A stretch of DNA of 64,000 nt from Fragilariopsis cylindrus CCMP1102 (taxonomy: Eukaryota; Bacillariophyta; Bacillariophyceae; Bacillariales; Bacillariaceae): assembly GCA_900095095.1 (NCBI GenBank), contig FMBT01000379.1, forward strand, positions 62,001 to 126,000, read 5' to 3'. Of this stretch, positions 23,174 to 34,415 are shown in pieces. The notes under the pieces are model-generated. The model saw nothing but the letters and a program-made list of their open reading frames with translations. It ran no database searches and was not told the origin of the DNA. Both the position numbers and the translations under genes were made by a program. The stretch's first letter is position 1; each line of letters opens with the position of its first letter.

Positions 23174-24340
23174 TATCAGGATTCGTCGGAATCTTCACAA
23201 CGAGTATACAACGGCTATAATTTTTATTTGATACTTTTAGCAATACCAGATCTGATGCTGAATATATTTATAATTGTACTTTATGGAAGCTATGTGAATC
23301 AACATTACAGTCAAGAACTTGCTGGTTATATTGTTATTTCAATCAAACAAGATGCTATAGATATCCCGTTGGATTATGCCTGGATTTTTGGTTGCTCGAC
23401 TGGTACGTGTATTTCTGAATTAAATTAGAGCATTGCGTACTATTTATTGTGCCAATCTAAAACTTGGAGATATGCACATCATCGTTCTTTTTCCGTTTGT
23501 TCTCACACAAAATTGTGTTTTCTATTCTAAAATTGAATACCATCGTGAAAATAAATAAAGCTAATATTTGGATGAACGCAGTTGTTGCTTTTGAGGTATT
23601 TGATCTATTAAAAAAATCACATCAAGGAGAACGAGTGAAGCCTCCTACAATTAGAAAAGCAATAATCCAGGGAATGACTGTATATCTTTATGCACTGATC
23701 ATATTTCTTGCCCATTTTTTTCTTCATGGAAATATGAAAATGACTTTTGCAGCTCCTATTTATTTTACGCTTTCCGCTGGATTTCCAATATTATATTTAT
23801 GTTATGTATGCATTATTATCTGGTACCGAGGCCTAGTCCCATCATTAAGTGGAAGACTAAGAGAAATCACTCTTTACTTCTTCCGTATAATAGTTGTTTT
23901 TTTGGTCTTTTGGTTACCAGCTATATCATTGATGGTTGCATCTGGTCATGTTAGGACTCGAGGTATGTATATGTTTCTGCAAGCAGTTATCTGACCTGAA
24001 ACCTGGCTAGGATATACTAATCGTTCTTCATTCTTCAACATTCTTCCTTTCGACTTGATGGATGTGCTAATATTGGTTTTTTTTCCTTCTTTCACCCTGT
24101 ATCGTTTGGTTTTTTCTAGATGTCCGCGACTTTTTTGAGAATCCAACGTCTTATATCAGTCCGAAACTATTCCCAATCGGATTACTTTTATGTTCTATAC
24201 AAGCAATAGTATCTACGGGTATGGCATTGACTAAGACAGATGTACGGAAACATGTTTTAGATCTGTTAACTCTATCATATTGCTGCCGCCGCCGTGAGGA
24301 GGGCCAGGAAAATTTAAGGCGAGACGAGGAACATCGTTAA
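21752..24340 (+). CDS. Cys-rich seven-transmembrane receptor-like protein, copy 1 (with introns)
   Basis: Three exons, 21752-23402, 23561-23962 and 24120-24340, 757 aa. Donors are GTACGT and GTATGT. Both junctions are confirmed by alignment to the intronless paralogue at 48296-50539. The N-terminal ~415 residues contain three related Cys-rich modules: CDESKCRS...YYTCCP, CDESKCIS...YYTCCPPDY, and a CIRNNIYG...FDCCRTE version, with RHCSDPM and YVCCDS submotifs. Seven hydrophobic spans follow from about residue 420. The sixth, FFRIIVVFLVFWLPA, resembles class B/E GPCRs. An Arg run from a CGT repeat (23143-23172) sits in the first inner loop. No signal peptide is visible before the Cys-rich part. 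Ligand and coupling are unknown; GPCR-like is inferred from topology. Confidence 0.82.
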
Positions 24341-24598
24341 TCTAAATTGACGACGTGGCGCTTCAACAAACAAGAATACTGAATTTGTTACTACGGCGAA
24401 AAGTTATATGCATGTAGCTTTTCCTTCGTCATGCGCAAGCCTTTCAAAATGTTGAATTCTAAGTGTGATTTGAATTAAATGGTATCCATAGGAATATAAT
24501 ATTGTGTTTAGTTATCAAAAATCTTATAAAATTAATGATGCTGTGTTATGTTCTGTTATGTTCTGTTCTGGTATGCCATCCGACTATAGGACTAGAGA

Positions 24599-25171
24599 CT
24601 AGAGACTACTGATTGCGTCTGCGATATCATCGTATAGTGAATCATCGTCTTCGTGTGTTAGAGTGAATGGTTCCACATCACCATCGTCATTATAATTGTT
24701 GTCGGCGTCGTTTACTGTCGTTGGGATATCATTATTATTATTATTATTGTTCGACAAAGAAACATTAATAATATCTGTTGCTATAGTAAGTGGTGGTTCA
24801 GCTTCATCTTCGATGGATAGATCACGAAGAATTTCTAGATATGCATGTTGATTTATACTACTCATCGTAGTATTGGGGAAAGAGGTCGAACGTCGTCGTC
24901 GTCTCAAAAGTGTATCTTTAAAAGAAATTTTTATCTCACTAGAAATGGATTTTCTTCTTCTGGTGACGAAATTAGGACCATTCTTCTGTATATTTTTCTT
25001 TTTCAAGTCAGAAATAGTTTGACGACGACGTGCAGTAGGGAGAGTACTAGAGGTAGAAGAAACTTGCTGTTTCTTTGATAGTATCTCCTCACCGCTACCG
25101 CTACTACTCGTTGTATCATCTTTTAATAGATTTGGCATTGGCCAGGATTCTAAAGATTTTTGTTGACTCAT
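24599..25171 (-). CDS. hypothetical Ser/Arg-rich protein, 190 aa
   Basis: A single frame with an ATG start and mixed composition. Basic patches (ARRRQTISDLKKKN, RRRKSIS, LLRRRRRSTSF) look like possible phosphorylation or nuclear-localisation sites. A helical HAYLEILRDLSIEDE segment and an acidic C-terminus follow. No known domain was recognised. It is head-to-head with the next plus-strand gene. Confidence 0.5.
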   Translation of the reverse strand: MSQQKSLESWPMPNLLKDDTTSSSGSGEEILSKKQQVSSTSSTLPTARRRQTISDLKKKNIQKNGPNFVTRRRKSISSEIKISFKDTLLRRRRRSTSFPNTTMSSINQHAYLEILRDLSIEDEAEPPLTIATDIINVSLSNNNNNNNDIPTTVNDADNNYNDDGDVEPFTLTHEDDDSLYDDIADAISSL

Positions 25172-25809
25172 CGTTTATGTGTGTGTTTTGTTTTTGTTTT
25201 AATGATGTAAAAAATGTATTTCTTTTCAATATATTATGAGCATTTCAAAAAAGGGAGTTTCGAATTGTTGCTTAGGTGATAGTTGTGCGCCTAAGTTGAA
25301 GTTTTCGGCAGTCGTGTATATTATTATGATTTGCTAACAAAATAACGACTACCGAATAAATAATAATATTACTTATTGTTTCATTCACAGTTTAGGACCT
25401 AGACGTGTCACATACAAACTGCCTTAAGCAAAATTGCATTGAGTGAAATGTAAGTAATATCAAACGAATTCATATCGCGCGTATTCCCCCAGTCAAACAT
25501 GCTATGCGCTATGTGACACAAATGTGTCAGAACAATCAAATATTTTAAACGTGAGCGGTTAAACAAAACTGCATAGGACATATCGTTGCGAATGAAGGAA
25601 TCACATCGAATTCATCAATCGTTGTTGCTTTTCAGTCGGCATTATTAACACGCCGATATACTTCGCTGGTGGATGGAGAAATACGAACAACACAACAAAT
25701 TAACACGCGACAACAACAAGAACGATTGATCATAATAATATCAATAATATTATAAGCAACCACTAACTTACAGTAAGTCTCACAATTTGTAACAAAAACA
25801 AAATCAGGT
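25172..25809. promoter_or_regulatory. divergent upstream region
   Basis: 638 bp between divergent starts at 25171 (minus) and 25810 (plus). No RNA gene or repeat was recognised. Confidence 0.4.
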
Positions 25810-27330
25810 ATGACGAATCAAAAACAACAACAACAACAACATCATCAACAACATGTTCAACAACAACAACAATATTTTGAAGACGATCATACAATCGAGA
25901 CTATCGCTAATAATACTACTGCCGATAACGTCGTCGTCAAAGTCGAGGATTTAGTATTCATTCATTCAGTATTTATAAAAATTAAGAATAGGAAGCAGCA
26001 AGAACGTAGTAGTAGTACTGCACATGCGAATACAAAACAAAGTTTTGAGACATTATTATCGGAACAATATGAATTAAAAGAAGAATCATTTTTCAAATCA
26101 TGGTTTGAACGAAAAGTGATCCACAATCCACGAAATGATAGAATATCAGCAATCACAAATACAAATAATGTTAATCAACTCACAAACACAAATACAAAAT
26201 TAAGTATACCACAACTGTGTGGTCTTTCCTCTAATTTACAAATCTATTTTCGGAAAAATGAACAGATAACGTCCAAGTCAAAATCGAAAACACGACACCA
26301 AAAACTAAAACAACTAAAACCAATCAATAAGATGGCAACATTATTAACATTCAATCCTGATACGGGATTGTATGGACAATTAATTCGTGGAAATGCTTAT
26401 ATAGTCATCAACAATAATAACAATAGTAACAGTAACAATAACAATAACAATGATATAATAACAGTGCAAATTTTAAAGGACATATTAGAATTAATCTATA
26501 AATATAAAAATATCTATCATCAATATGGTGCCGATTTTAATCGTGACGGACGAATACAACTATTACAGGCATGTTCAGAATATAAAAATAAGAATATGAA
26601 TAAGAATAGGAATAACAACAATCAGCATCAATCAGAGGAAAAAATCACAGTCATCAATGAGAAAAAGAACGTGAAACACACAAGAACAGATACAGGCATC
26701 ACTGATGTTTCGTCCTCTTCTTCCCACAACTCCCACTCCAGTAATAACTCCAACACTAATATTGATAACAGTATTAGTAGCCCAATAAAACAGAATAAAC
26801 TACGACGTAGTAAAAGCAATGATGACGAATACGTATACAGTATTAATATTCTTGACGAAGAAATATCGGCCGTACATAGTAGAAACAACAGCGCCACTAC
26901 CGTAGATGCTACCAAAATTAAGTTACTGCATCCTCCTCTTCATCCTCCTCTTCACATAGCTACTCCGTCCACTAGTACAAGTAATGCAATAGTGGATTCA
27001 TTTGAAACTATGGCAGATGAAATCATCTTTTCATTTCAACAGGAGGTATCCAACACAATTATTACTATGAATGAGAAGGAATTTAAAAATAAGTATGATC
27101 AACGTACTAGTAGTACACACGATGATTCGGCAGCACAACAATTATCATCAGAATTACCATCAACACCAACAACTATAACACTGACTGCCGGTGGGACTAC
27201 AAACAAAAACAATAGCACTAACAGTCACAGTCACAACAGAAAAATTAGTAATCTGAGTGATATTAGTACTACTCCAAAACAATCAAGGAGCAGGAAGGAC
27301 TAATACAACATGTTGAAGAATCATTATGCG

Positions 27331-27374
<44 letters not shown>

Positions 27375-27995
27375 GACGTAGTGGAGACAACAACGACCAA
27401 AACAAAAAGTCACAGAATGAATCAATCGGTACCTGAACTACTACTACGGGAAGAATCGTTATATCCTGATAGTCATTTACGGTCCGTGTATAATAATTCG
27501 ATGATTCATAATGAAAAAGAAGAAAAAGAAGATAGTAAAAAATCAGTATTAACACATCGATCTTTACAGCTACACAATAATGAAATTGATGAGCAACAAC
27601 ACCAGGAAGTAAACCAGAAGAATCATCATCATCATATTGTGAAATCCATATTGAAAGCAACTGCATCAACATCACCAATATCGACGCCAAAGACGAAGAT
27701 GAATTATTTATCAGTCTATAATATTTTACAATCACCATCATTATCCTTACAGCTATCAGAAGCAGCGGAAGCAGAAGTAGCAACAGCAGCAGAAACTCCA
27801 ACAACAACAACCACAACAAGCATTATGGCGGCGGAGGATAATGATACATTGACACTTGTTAGTGAGAATACTGATAATTATAATAATTGTCCTAAATACT
27901 ATTCATCACCATCGCCATCACCATCACCATCACCACCACTACCACCTCAAATTCCAATACCAGGAATCATCGTTCGACGATTAACTAGTATTTAA
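25810..27995 (+). CDS. hypothetical Asn/Gln-rich protein, probably one gene across a one-base frame break
   Basis: As read, the frame from 25810 ends at 27303 (497 aa), and a second frame is open from about 27260 to 27995. Adding one A in the A4 run at 27276-27279 would fuse them into a 728-aa frame that divides evenly, so a consensus error is the simplest reading; an intron is the alternative. Ordered parts are residues 45-115 (FIHSVFIKIKNRKQ, EESFFKSWFERKV) and 170-255, where TFNPDTGLYGQLIRGNAY leads to a helix and then ADFNRDGRIQLLQ, a single EF-hand-like loop lacking the final Glu. The remainder is Asn, Ser and Gln runs. Function unknown. Confidence 0.5.
27330..27371 (+). repeat. (AAT)n microsatellite, in-frame poly-Asn
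   Basis: About fourteen AAT units. In the downstream frame they encode Asn and keep the frame whatever their number, so this repeat does not explain the frame change just before it. Confidence 0.95.
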
Positions 27996-28509
27996 ATATA
28001 ATCTTTCGTCTATAAATGATAAAGTATAAATTATAAATGATAAATTAAATACCTTACTATTCCGTTTCTATAAATAATAACAGTAGTCTCAAAGAAAAGA
28101 TCCACTACTATACAGCGTTCGAAATTATGTATAGTAGTAGATATCACACTAAAGTATGATCCACCAGCTACTGTAGTCTATAGGGTATGGAAAATCTAGC
28201 TAGCTAGTCTATATGGTTTGGAAAGAAAAAGCAGCATGGCTGGGTATCAACGTCGCAACCTCAAAAAGTATATGTGACCGACGACTTAAAACGAATTGAT
28301 GCGCGATGACAAACTTTTTTGCTAGTTTTACCGTATGAAGTATTGATATAGGTAATGAATTATAGATAGATAGATAGATAGATAGATGGATAGATATTTA
28401 CCTATATAGGATATATTTTATCGTATCAAATAATATTCTCTCTGTGTGAGTAGTCTTTCTATGTTTTTGCATCTTGTGTTTGTCAATATTTCTGTTTTAT
28501 TTTCTTGGT
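27996..28509. other. convergent intergenic region with (GATA)n
   Basis: Contains repeated AAATGATAAA words just after the stop (about 28010-28050) and a (GATA)n run at 28364-28395. No gene is supported. Confidence 0.5.
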
Positions 28510-29156
28510 CTAGTCAACAACAACTATTTCAATATCTTGAATGATATCAATACCAGCATCCTGTGCTAAAAATATGTGGAATAGTAACTAATGCGAACAA
28601 ATCAAATGTAACCTCGCCACCAATATCGGTAATGAATTCATCCATTTCTTCCGTAGTTGGTGGATCAACCTCATACCGTTCACAAGTCTTACGAAAAACA
28701 TACTTAATCTCATCACGATCTAATCCACCCGATTCATTTATGTCGGCTGCCACAAATATCACTGAACAAAGAAAAAAAATGTGGTGAGTGTTAGTGAAGT
28801 GAGTGAAGTGAGTGGGTGAGTGGATATGAAAAATTCTCTGTCGTCGCATACGCAACGATGAAGTAATCGTGACGGTGGTAAATGTAAAACTTACTTTCAC
28901 AAATGCGCATAATTTTCAAATATGCCATAAGAATTAATAATTCAGTCAAAGTTAATTCACCAGGTGTTTCTGTTTGCATTGATGCTAATCTATTTGCAAT
29001 ACGTTCCTCGTTTGGTGGATCTAATCCTATGCTGTCAAAGAATGGTCGAAAGATTATTAGTAATTGTTCAGCATTAACTGATCCTGTCGAATCAGTATCG
29101 GCCTCAATAAATTTTGAGGTAATTAATTCAATTCCGGTATCGGTTAAAACTGGCAT
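28510..29156 (-). CDS. EF-hand calcium-binding protein
   Basis: Two exons: 29156-28895 and 28761 onward (intron GTAAGT...CAG). As read it stops at 28547, giving 158 aa. The second EF-hand loop, DINESGGLDRDE (residues 94-105), is canonical. The first, DTDSTGSVNAEQ (20-31), lacks the twelfth-position Glu. The last residues as read (FSTGCWY) look out of frame: removing one base from the run at 28568-28572 gives PHILAQDAGIDIIQDIEIVV and a stop at 28510, a more natural end. Size and layout suit a small calmodulin-like or plant-CML-type sensor. Partner and location are unknown. Confidence 0.75.
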
Positions 29157-32100
29157 GATGTGGTATGTGATGTGCGGGGTGTGAATGGGGTATTGCAGGA
29201 GGTTGTGTTTTCTTAGTTTCGTTTTCGGACTATTGAGAAATGAATTCTATGAGAGGATAAGACGAGATCAAGAAACACAATCTTGTAACAAATGATTTTG
29301 TAGAGGAAAAGGGAAATACGACACAACACAACACAGCACAAACTAGTGCTGTTGTTTTTGATTCCTTTCGTACGATACAGAGCGATCTTTCTCGTGCTTA
29401 AAAGCTATAACATATAGGCTATGGTGGCTCACCTCCAAAAAACGTCTTAAAAAGTGAGGTGAAAAGTTGACAGTTACTGTAACATCTAATTATGCTTCTA
29501 ACTTACTTAGTACTTGCGGCAGAACTCGCGCAAAGAAGGAAGACTCTCTAAAGTCACAAAGAACGTGAAAATAATCTCTACCGTAAAGTCACAAAAGAAC
29601 AGATCGAAAAGCGAAGAGTTCTTTCTTGTGAAAGTGTGAAAGAAAGGTGAGCGTTGTGATTGAATTGATTGATTCATTCGTGCACATTCCGTGAGAGCTT
29701 TTTTCAGTACAGTAGCCAAGCGTGCTGCATCGTGACTCAATAATGTGTAGTTAGTCGCGAGTCCTAGCTAGCTACAGTAACTCAATCTAATACCAATCCT
29801 GTAAATATACCTAGTAGTCAGTCATTTATCTAGAACGTAAAAGCTATGAAATCTACTTCTGATATCATATATGAAATAATATGAGATATCCTTATATGCC
29901 TTGGTCTCTTAAGGTTCCTGCTAGCTCACAATGTAAGCTCAACTACAACAAAGATAAAAACTGGCCCATTCTAGGTCTTTTGTGGACCTACTGCACTGCA
30001 CTCTCAAAAGGATGAGATACCACAAGATAAGGGCATCAGGTATGGTGTTCTCCATATGTACCATAGACAATTAATTCCTTGAGCTCTATGTTAATGATCA
30101 TGTTGATGTGAGTGATATATTGGAAATGCCTCCTCTGTTTTATACTCCCTAAAACACCCTTTTCTGCACACCCAATATAGTGCCTTCTCAACCCCCTTGC
30201 AGACCCTAAGCATTACTTGTACTAGCTCCATATATTTATTTCTGTGCACTGAGTGTGTGTTGATGGTGCACCAAGGCCTTGATTAGAATTTTGAGAATTT
30301 TTGTGTTATTATGCAATGTTACACAAAAAATACATGTAGGTTTGTCAACAATGATAATAGGATATAATCCCTCTGTAGATTAGGTAAATGTCTAGCTACT
30401 GCACTTGGGACCAACATACCTGGTGCAGATGTTGTACCATCTCAAATATCTGGTCATTTTTGTTGATTATTGTTTGTCTATTATTATTATTTTTGTTTCC
30501 ACCCGTCACAACCACCAATATGGTCTATATGTCCCAAGTATTATTGGTTTCTTTTGATTATATGCATATATATCTGAGTGTTCAAAACATTGTTAACTTC
30601 CTATCTGTAGTGTCAGTATAGATACTTTCTGATGCCTACTTTTGGATGTGGAAATATAGGCAACAAGAATCATGATGTTATGACCTTTGGTTCGTTCCCT
30701 TTAGGTAACTGATGTATGACTGTGTGTGTTTTTGCTGTGCCATATGGGGGCCCTATAGAAGGAGGAGTCATTTATCTATATTAACTCACTCAATGTTTCC
30801 AACTTACTACTTAATTTAAATCTATATAATCAAAACTCCACTTCTGGAGAATTGGTGTAAAAATATGACACCAACCAGAATTACTGGCCTATGGATGGTC
30901 AACCACTAAGGGTTTCAAATGAATGTAGGGATGCCACACATGAGTTTGTTTGGTGGGGATATATTCATCCAGTATGTATTTTTAACTTTCCCCCTGAATT
31001 CTGGTTTGATATTTACTACTTTATATATAGATGAAGTAAATGTAGGCAGCTGCTGCACATGCTAATAATGCTTAATAGGAATAGATTAATATTATACACA
31101 AACAAATTTGATGGAATTTGATATGGATTTATTGTACATTGTGTAGTAGATAAAAAAAGAAGTAGCAAAAAATTTGACTGGTCAAACTCCTCTCAGTTTA
31201 TGCATATTTTAGTGTAGCACGAATTTTCAGAAAATTGGATGAGGAAGCTGCACTGGTAGATTTAAACTGTGGTGTACACCATTAGGCATGTTACTGTTTT
31301 TTTGTTAGATTAGACATTAAACATTAAAATTGGGTCAATTATGAACAATAGTGCACACAGAAGCTCAGTACTGCTAGTCTAGTGTCCAGATCTCAGAATT
31401 AGTCCTTTACAACCATATACACACAAAGATGCTATCGAGGCATAGATATAGTCCAATATAACATCCCACCACCAATGTATTATAGAAACATAACTAGACA
31501 CTTGCACCATTTTATAACACAACAATCCTTGTTGAGTGTGCATGTCCCACTATCACCAAGGTGTAGTCAACAAAAGGAGGGAGGATAGTTTACATTATAA
31601 TTACTACTTCTACAAAGACAATATCCACTGACATCTACTGACTATTGGACACACAGAGTCATTGTTGGGTGTTGTTGCTTTTATTGACATACATTCTAAG
31701 AATGCATGGAGTGAGCAATTTGCATAGAGAAAAGATTCAAGGATGTTGTATGGAATTCATATGTAAATCCTTTATCATTTCTCCCTTTTGTAGCAGTTAG
31801 TGTGTCCCCAAAAGATACAATTAGCTAACTAGATCTACTAGTACTAGTGGTAAAAGATGTACAGATTAGTAATGATGGATATACATACAGTGGTCAATAT
31901 TGTGTTTATTTAGAGTGAGTGTGGTCTACAGTACTGGAATCCAAAAGAAGCTGGTGCATGACGATGGTATTACTTATTATTATTTGTTACACTACACAAT
32001 GCCTCGATGTGTTCATCATGCGGACTAAAAGAGGGAAGGATGTACGATATATCTTAACAGTAGTAGTAACGACGAATTTAAGATTAGGTTTCGGGAGGAA

Positions 32101-32232
32101 GGGAGGGAAGAGTTTTACTTTGTTGTTTTGAACAATGCGTGTACTATATATGTGCTGTACTAGTGTTAGTCTCCTTTACATGCACCCGTCCTACTACGGT
32201 AGCTGTGCTTATCATCATCATCATCATTATCA
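29157..32232. other. 3-kb gene-free region of decayed repeats
   Basis: No open frame of useful length or complexity on either strand. Texture and some sequence match the block at 5.9-8.0 kb: 29900-29950 resembles 5920-5980 in the same orientation, and 30166-30285 matches 7485-7624 inverted. Probably old dispersed elements of unrecognised class. Confidence 0.5.
30166..30285 (+). repeat. old dispersed repeat, inverted relative to 7485-7624
   Basis: Shares ordered blocks GCACACCC, CCCTAAGCATTA, AGCTCCATAT and TGATGGTGCACCAAGGCC with the minus strand at 7624-7485. The copies are diverged with indels. No coding potential was seen. Confidence 0.6.
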
Positions 32233-32775
32233 TCATCGTTTGTTGTTACTATTATTGGTGGTATCGTCTTTATGTGCAGTATCAGTTGATGATGTTGATA
32301 GGGAAGGAGTTGTTGTATCAACACAATACATCATACTATCATTAGTTCCAGACATCATCATCATCCTCATTGGTGGTGGGAGGAATGTCATACCACGCGA
32401 ATTCTTTCTTAAAATACAAATACAATCGGATGGATGATTACTATTATCAATATTATGTTGTTGAAGATGATCATCACCAGAATCAGCAGCAACAGCAGCA
32501 GTAGTAGTAGCAGTTGCGTTGCCGCCACTGCTTATTGTTATGGCATCATCATCATCGCCATCCTGTAGGATTCGAGACTCAACATCATCAGCAGCAGCAG
32601 CAGCAGCAACAACAACATCAACACGTACATTCCCACGTCCACGTCCACCACCACCACCACCCACGTCTGTTTCTGTTTCTGCTTCCGGTTGTTGCTGTTG
32701 TTGTTGTTCCTGCTGATGCCTTCGAATCCATTTTCGACGTTCCTTTCGTTGTCTTGTTCGTGTTCTTGGTGCCAT
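32233..32775 (-). CDS. hypothetical low-complexity protein, 180 aa
   Basis: ATG start, basic N-terminus (RTRTRQRKERRKWIRR), then Gln, Gly, Ala and Asp runs, and a more complex CICILRKNSRGMTF segment at about 117-130. It starts 34 bases past the stop of the minus-strand membrane protein. It could be a real protein or a chance frame in repeat-rich sequence. Confidence 0.35.
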   Translation of the reverse strand: MAPRTRTRQRKERRKWIRRHQQEQQQQQQPEAETETDVGGGGGGRGRGNVRVDVVVAAAAAADDVESRILQDGDDDDAITISSGGNATATTTAAVAADSGDDHLQQHNIDNSNHPSDCICILRKNSRGMTFLPPPMRMMMMSGTNDSMMYCVDTTTPSLSTSSTDTAHKDDTTNNSNNKR

Positions 32776-32809
32776 CTTGAAATTACAGTTATTTGACTTC
32801 TTAATTTAT

Positions 32810-33160
32810 TTATTGATCCTTCTTTTTATCAGCATCGACGTCGACGTCGTCGTTGTTTTGATTCGTCTCAGTATTATTATTATTATTATTATTAGTTGTA
32901 GTAATTTCAATGGATTCTTGTTCTTGTAAATGTTGATAATCAATAATTGAATGACGATGCCATGTATTTAATTTCAATACAATGAGGCAAGAAATAATGG
33001 CAATTAATCGTGAATAGGGTGGAATTGGATCCCAAACAAATAATACTATTCCTACTATGACAGTAGCTTTCGCAACAATTTCAAATGGTACGTAAGCAGA
33101 GAAGGCGATAATAAGAGCTAACAATATATTTCTACTGGATGATGAACCACCAGGCGTCAT
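32810..33160 (-). CDS. small membrane protein, 116 aa
   Basis: ATG start and a short polar head, then two to three hydrophobic spans over residues 11-63 (ILLALIIAFSAYVPFEIVA, VIVGIVLFVWDPIPPY, LIAIISCLIVLKL), then an Asn/Asp/Lys tail. The N-terminal block is complex sequence and looks genuinely coding. The family was not recognised; an organelle or endomembrane location is possible but unproven. Confidence 0.6.
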   Translation of the reverse strand: MTPGGSSSSRNILLALIIAFSAYVPFEIVAKATVIVGIVLFVWDPIPPYSRLIAIISCLIVLKLNTWHRHSIIDYQHLQEQESIEITTTNNNNNNNTETNQNNDDVDVDADKKKDQ

Positions 33161-34415
33161 TGTTTTTAGTTTTGTTTTGTTTTCTATCTGTTACACGATT
33201 TTACGTCAGCGGGTAAACGGTGGAAAAGGAAGACAGAAATAGATTAAGAAGAAGCAAGAAAGCCTTCAGAAAAAAACGAAGTAGGGAAAGGAATGCGAGT
33301 AGCTACGAATTTAGCGTTTGACGTGATACATCGGTAGCATGCGAACGACGTCTTGATCGACTGTTGATGGAGTTGTCTTACCAGTAGTAAATCTATCTTT
33401 CTGTCGTACTGAAGTCTGCCGTGTTATTGACATCCCTGCCATTCGCCGTAGACCTACTGGTATGTTTAGTTATTTTGTATTTCATCACATTTCCAATCAC
33501 ATGTTCTGTCTGTCTGTCTGTCTGTCTGTCAAATTCATCACGTGACATTCATCGATGATTCGATTCATTCGATTCATTCGAACCTGATTTTTTTCAATTA
33601 CATCATGTCTGTCTGTCTGTCAACTTCATTCACTTCCTGCCTGCTGCACACCAGCCATTCAATGACGAGCGAAGAATGAAAAAAGAATGTCCTTCAAATG
33701 TATATGCCCTTTTTTGTACGCACATGAAGGCAATGATAGACAAACATTTAACACAATTTTTACTGTTTCAATAAAAGAATTTTCTTTTCGTACATACGCT
33801 CCACAAACATTATTTAATCTAATATAAATCGCTTTTTATGGTTATTTAGTAACATGAAAATCTTACTCATCGATACAACGCTTCAAAGATGAAAAAGAAC
33901 ACAATACTAAATCTACTACACTCCTTGTAACTTTATATTTTACAAACGCGAACATGAATATAGTATCACCACGGAGCACCGCTAATAACGAAAACAATAG
34001 TATTATACTATTGGGAAAATTCTTTATTGACATGAAAGCCAAAATTTGACACACGTGCTTTGTATTATCCTACAACAACTATGCTAAAAATGAATGGCGA
34101 CAGAAGAACAGTACAGTACTATTGTTCGTTTCAACTGTCAGTGGTCAAAGGTCTTGACATGCATACTTCATATTTCAAATATTCTTAAAGGATCTGATTC
34201 ATTATTTGGTTTGTGTTCTGAGCAACAAAGAAAAGCATAATATATATCCATATGAAAGGAAAATAGAATAGAATAATCAAAAGGAGAGGAAGGTTCGGTA
34301 CTGCGTACAATAATCTCACAATCACTGTCAGTACCCCAATAGCAATAGCAATAGCAATAGCAATAGCAACTGCACCACCACCAACAACAGCTATCTTATC
34401 TAACATCGATTAATC
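33161..34415. promoter_or_regulatory. divergent upstream region with microsatellites
   Basis: 1.25 kb between divergent starts. Contains (CTGT)n at 33504-33530, with a second short copy near 33607-33622, GATTCATTC direct repeats near 33560-33580, and (AGCAAT)n at about 34339-34370 just before the downstream ATG. No gene is supported. Confidence 0.45.

Noticed and set aside
29507-29740. 77-codon minus-strand frame
   Set aside because: Short, no recognisable feature, in a repeat-rich gene-free region.
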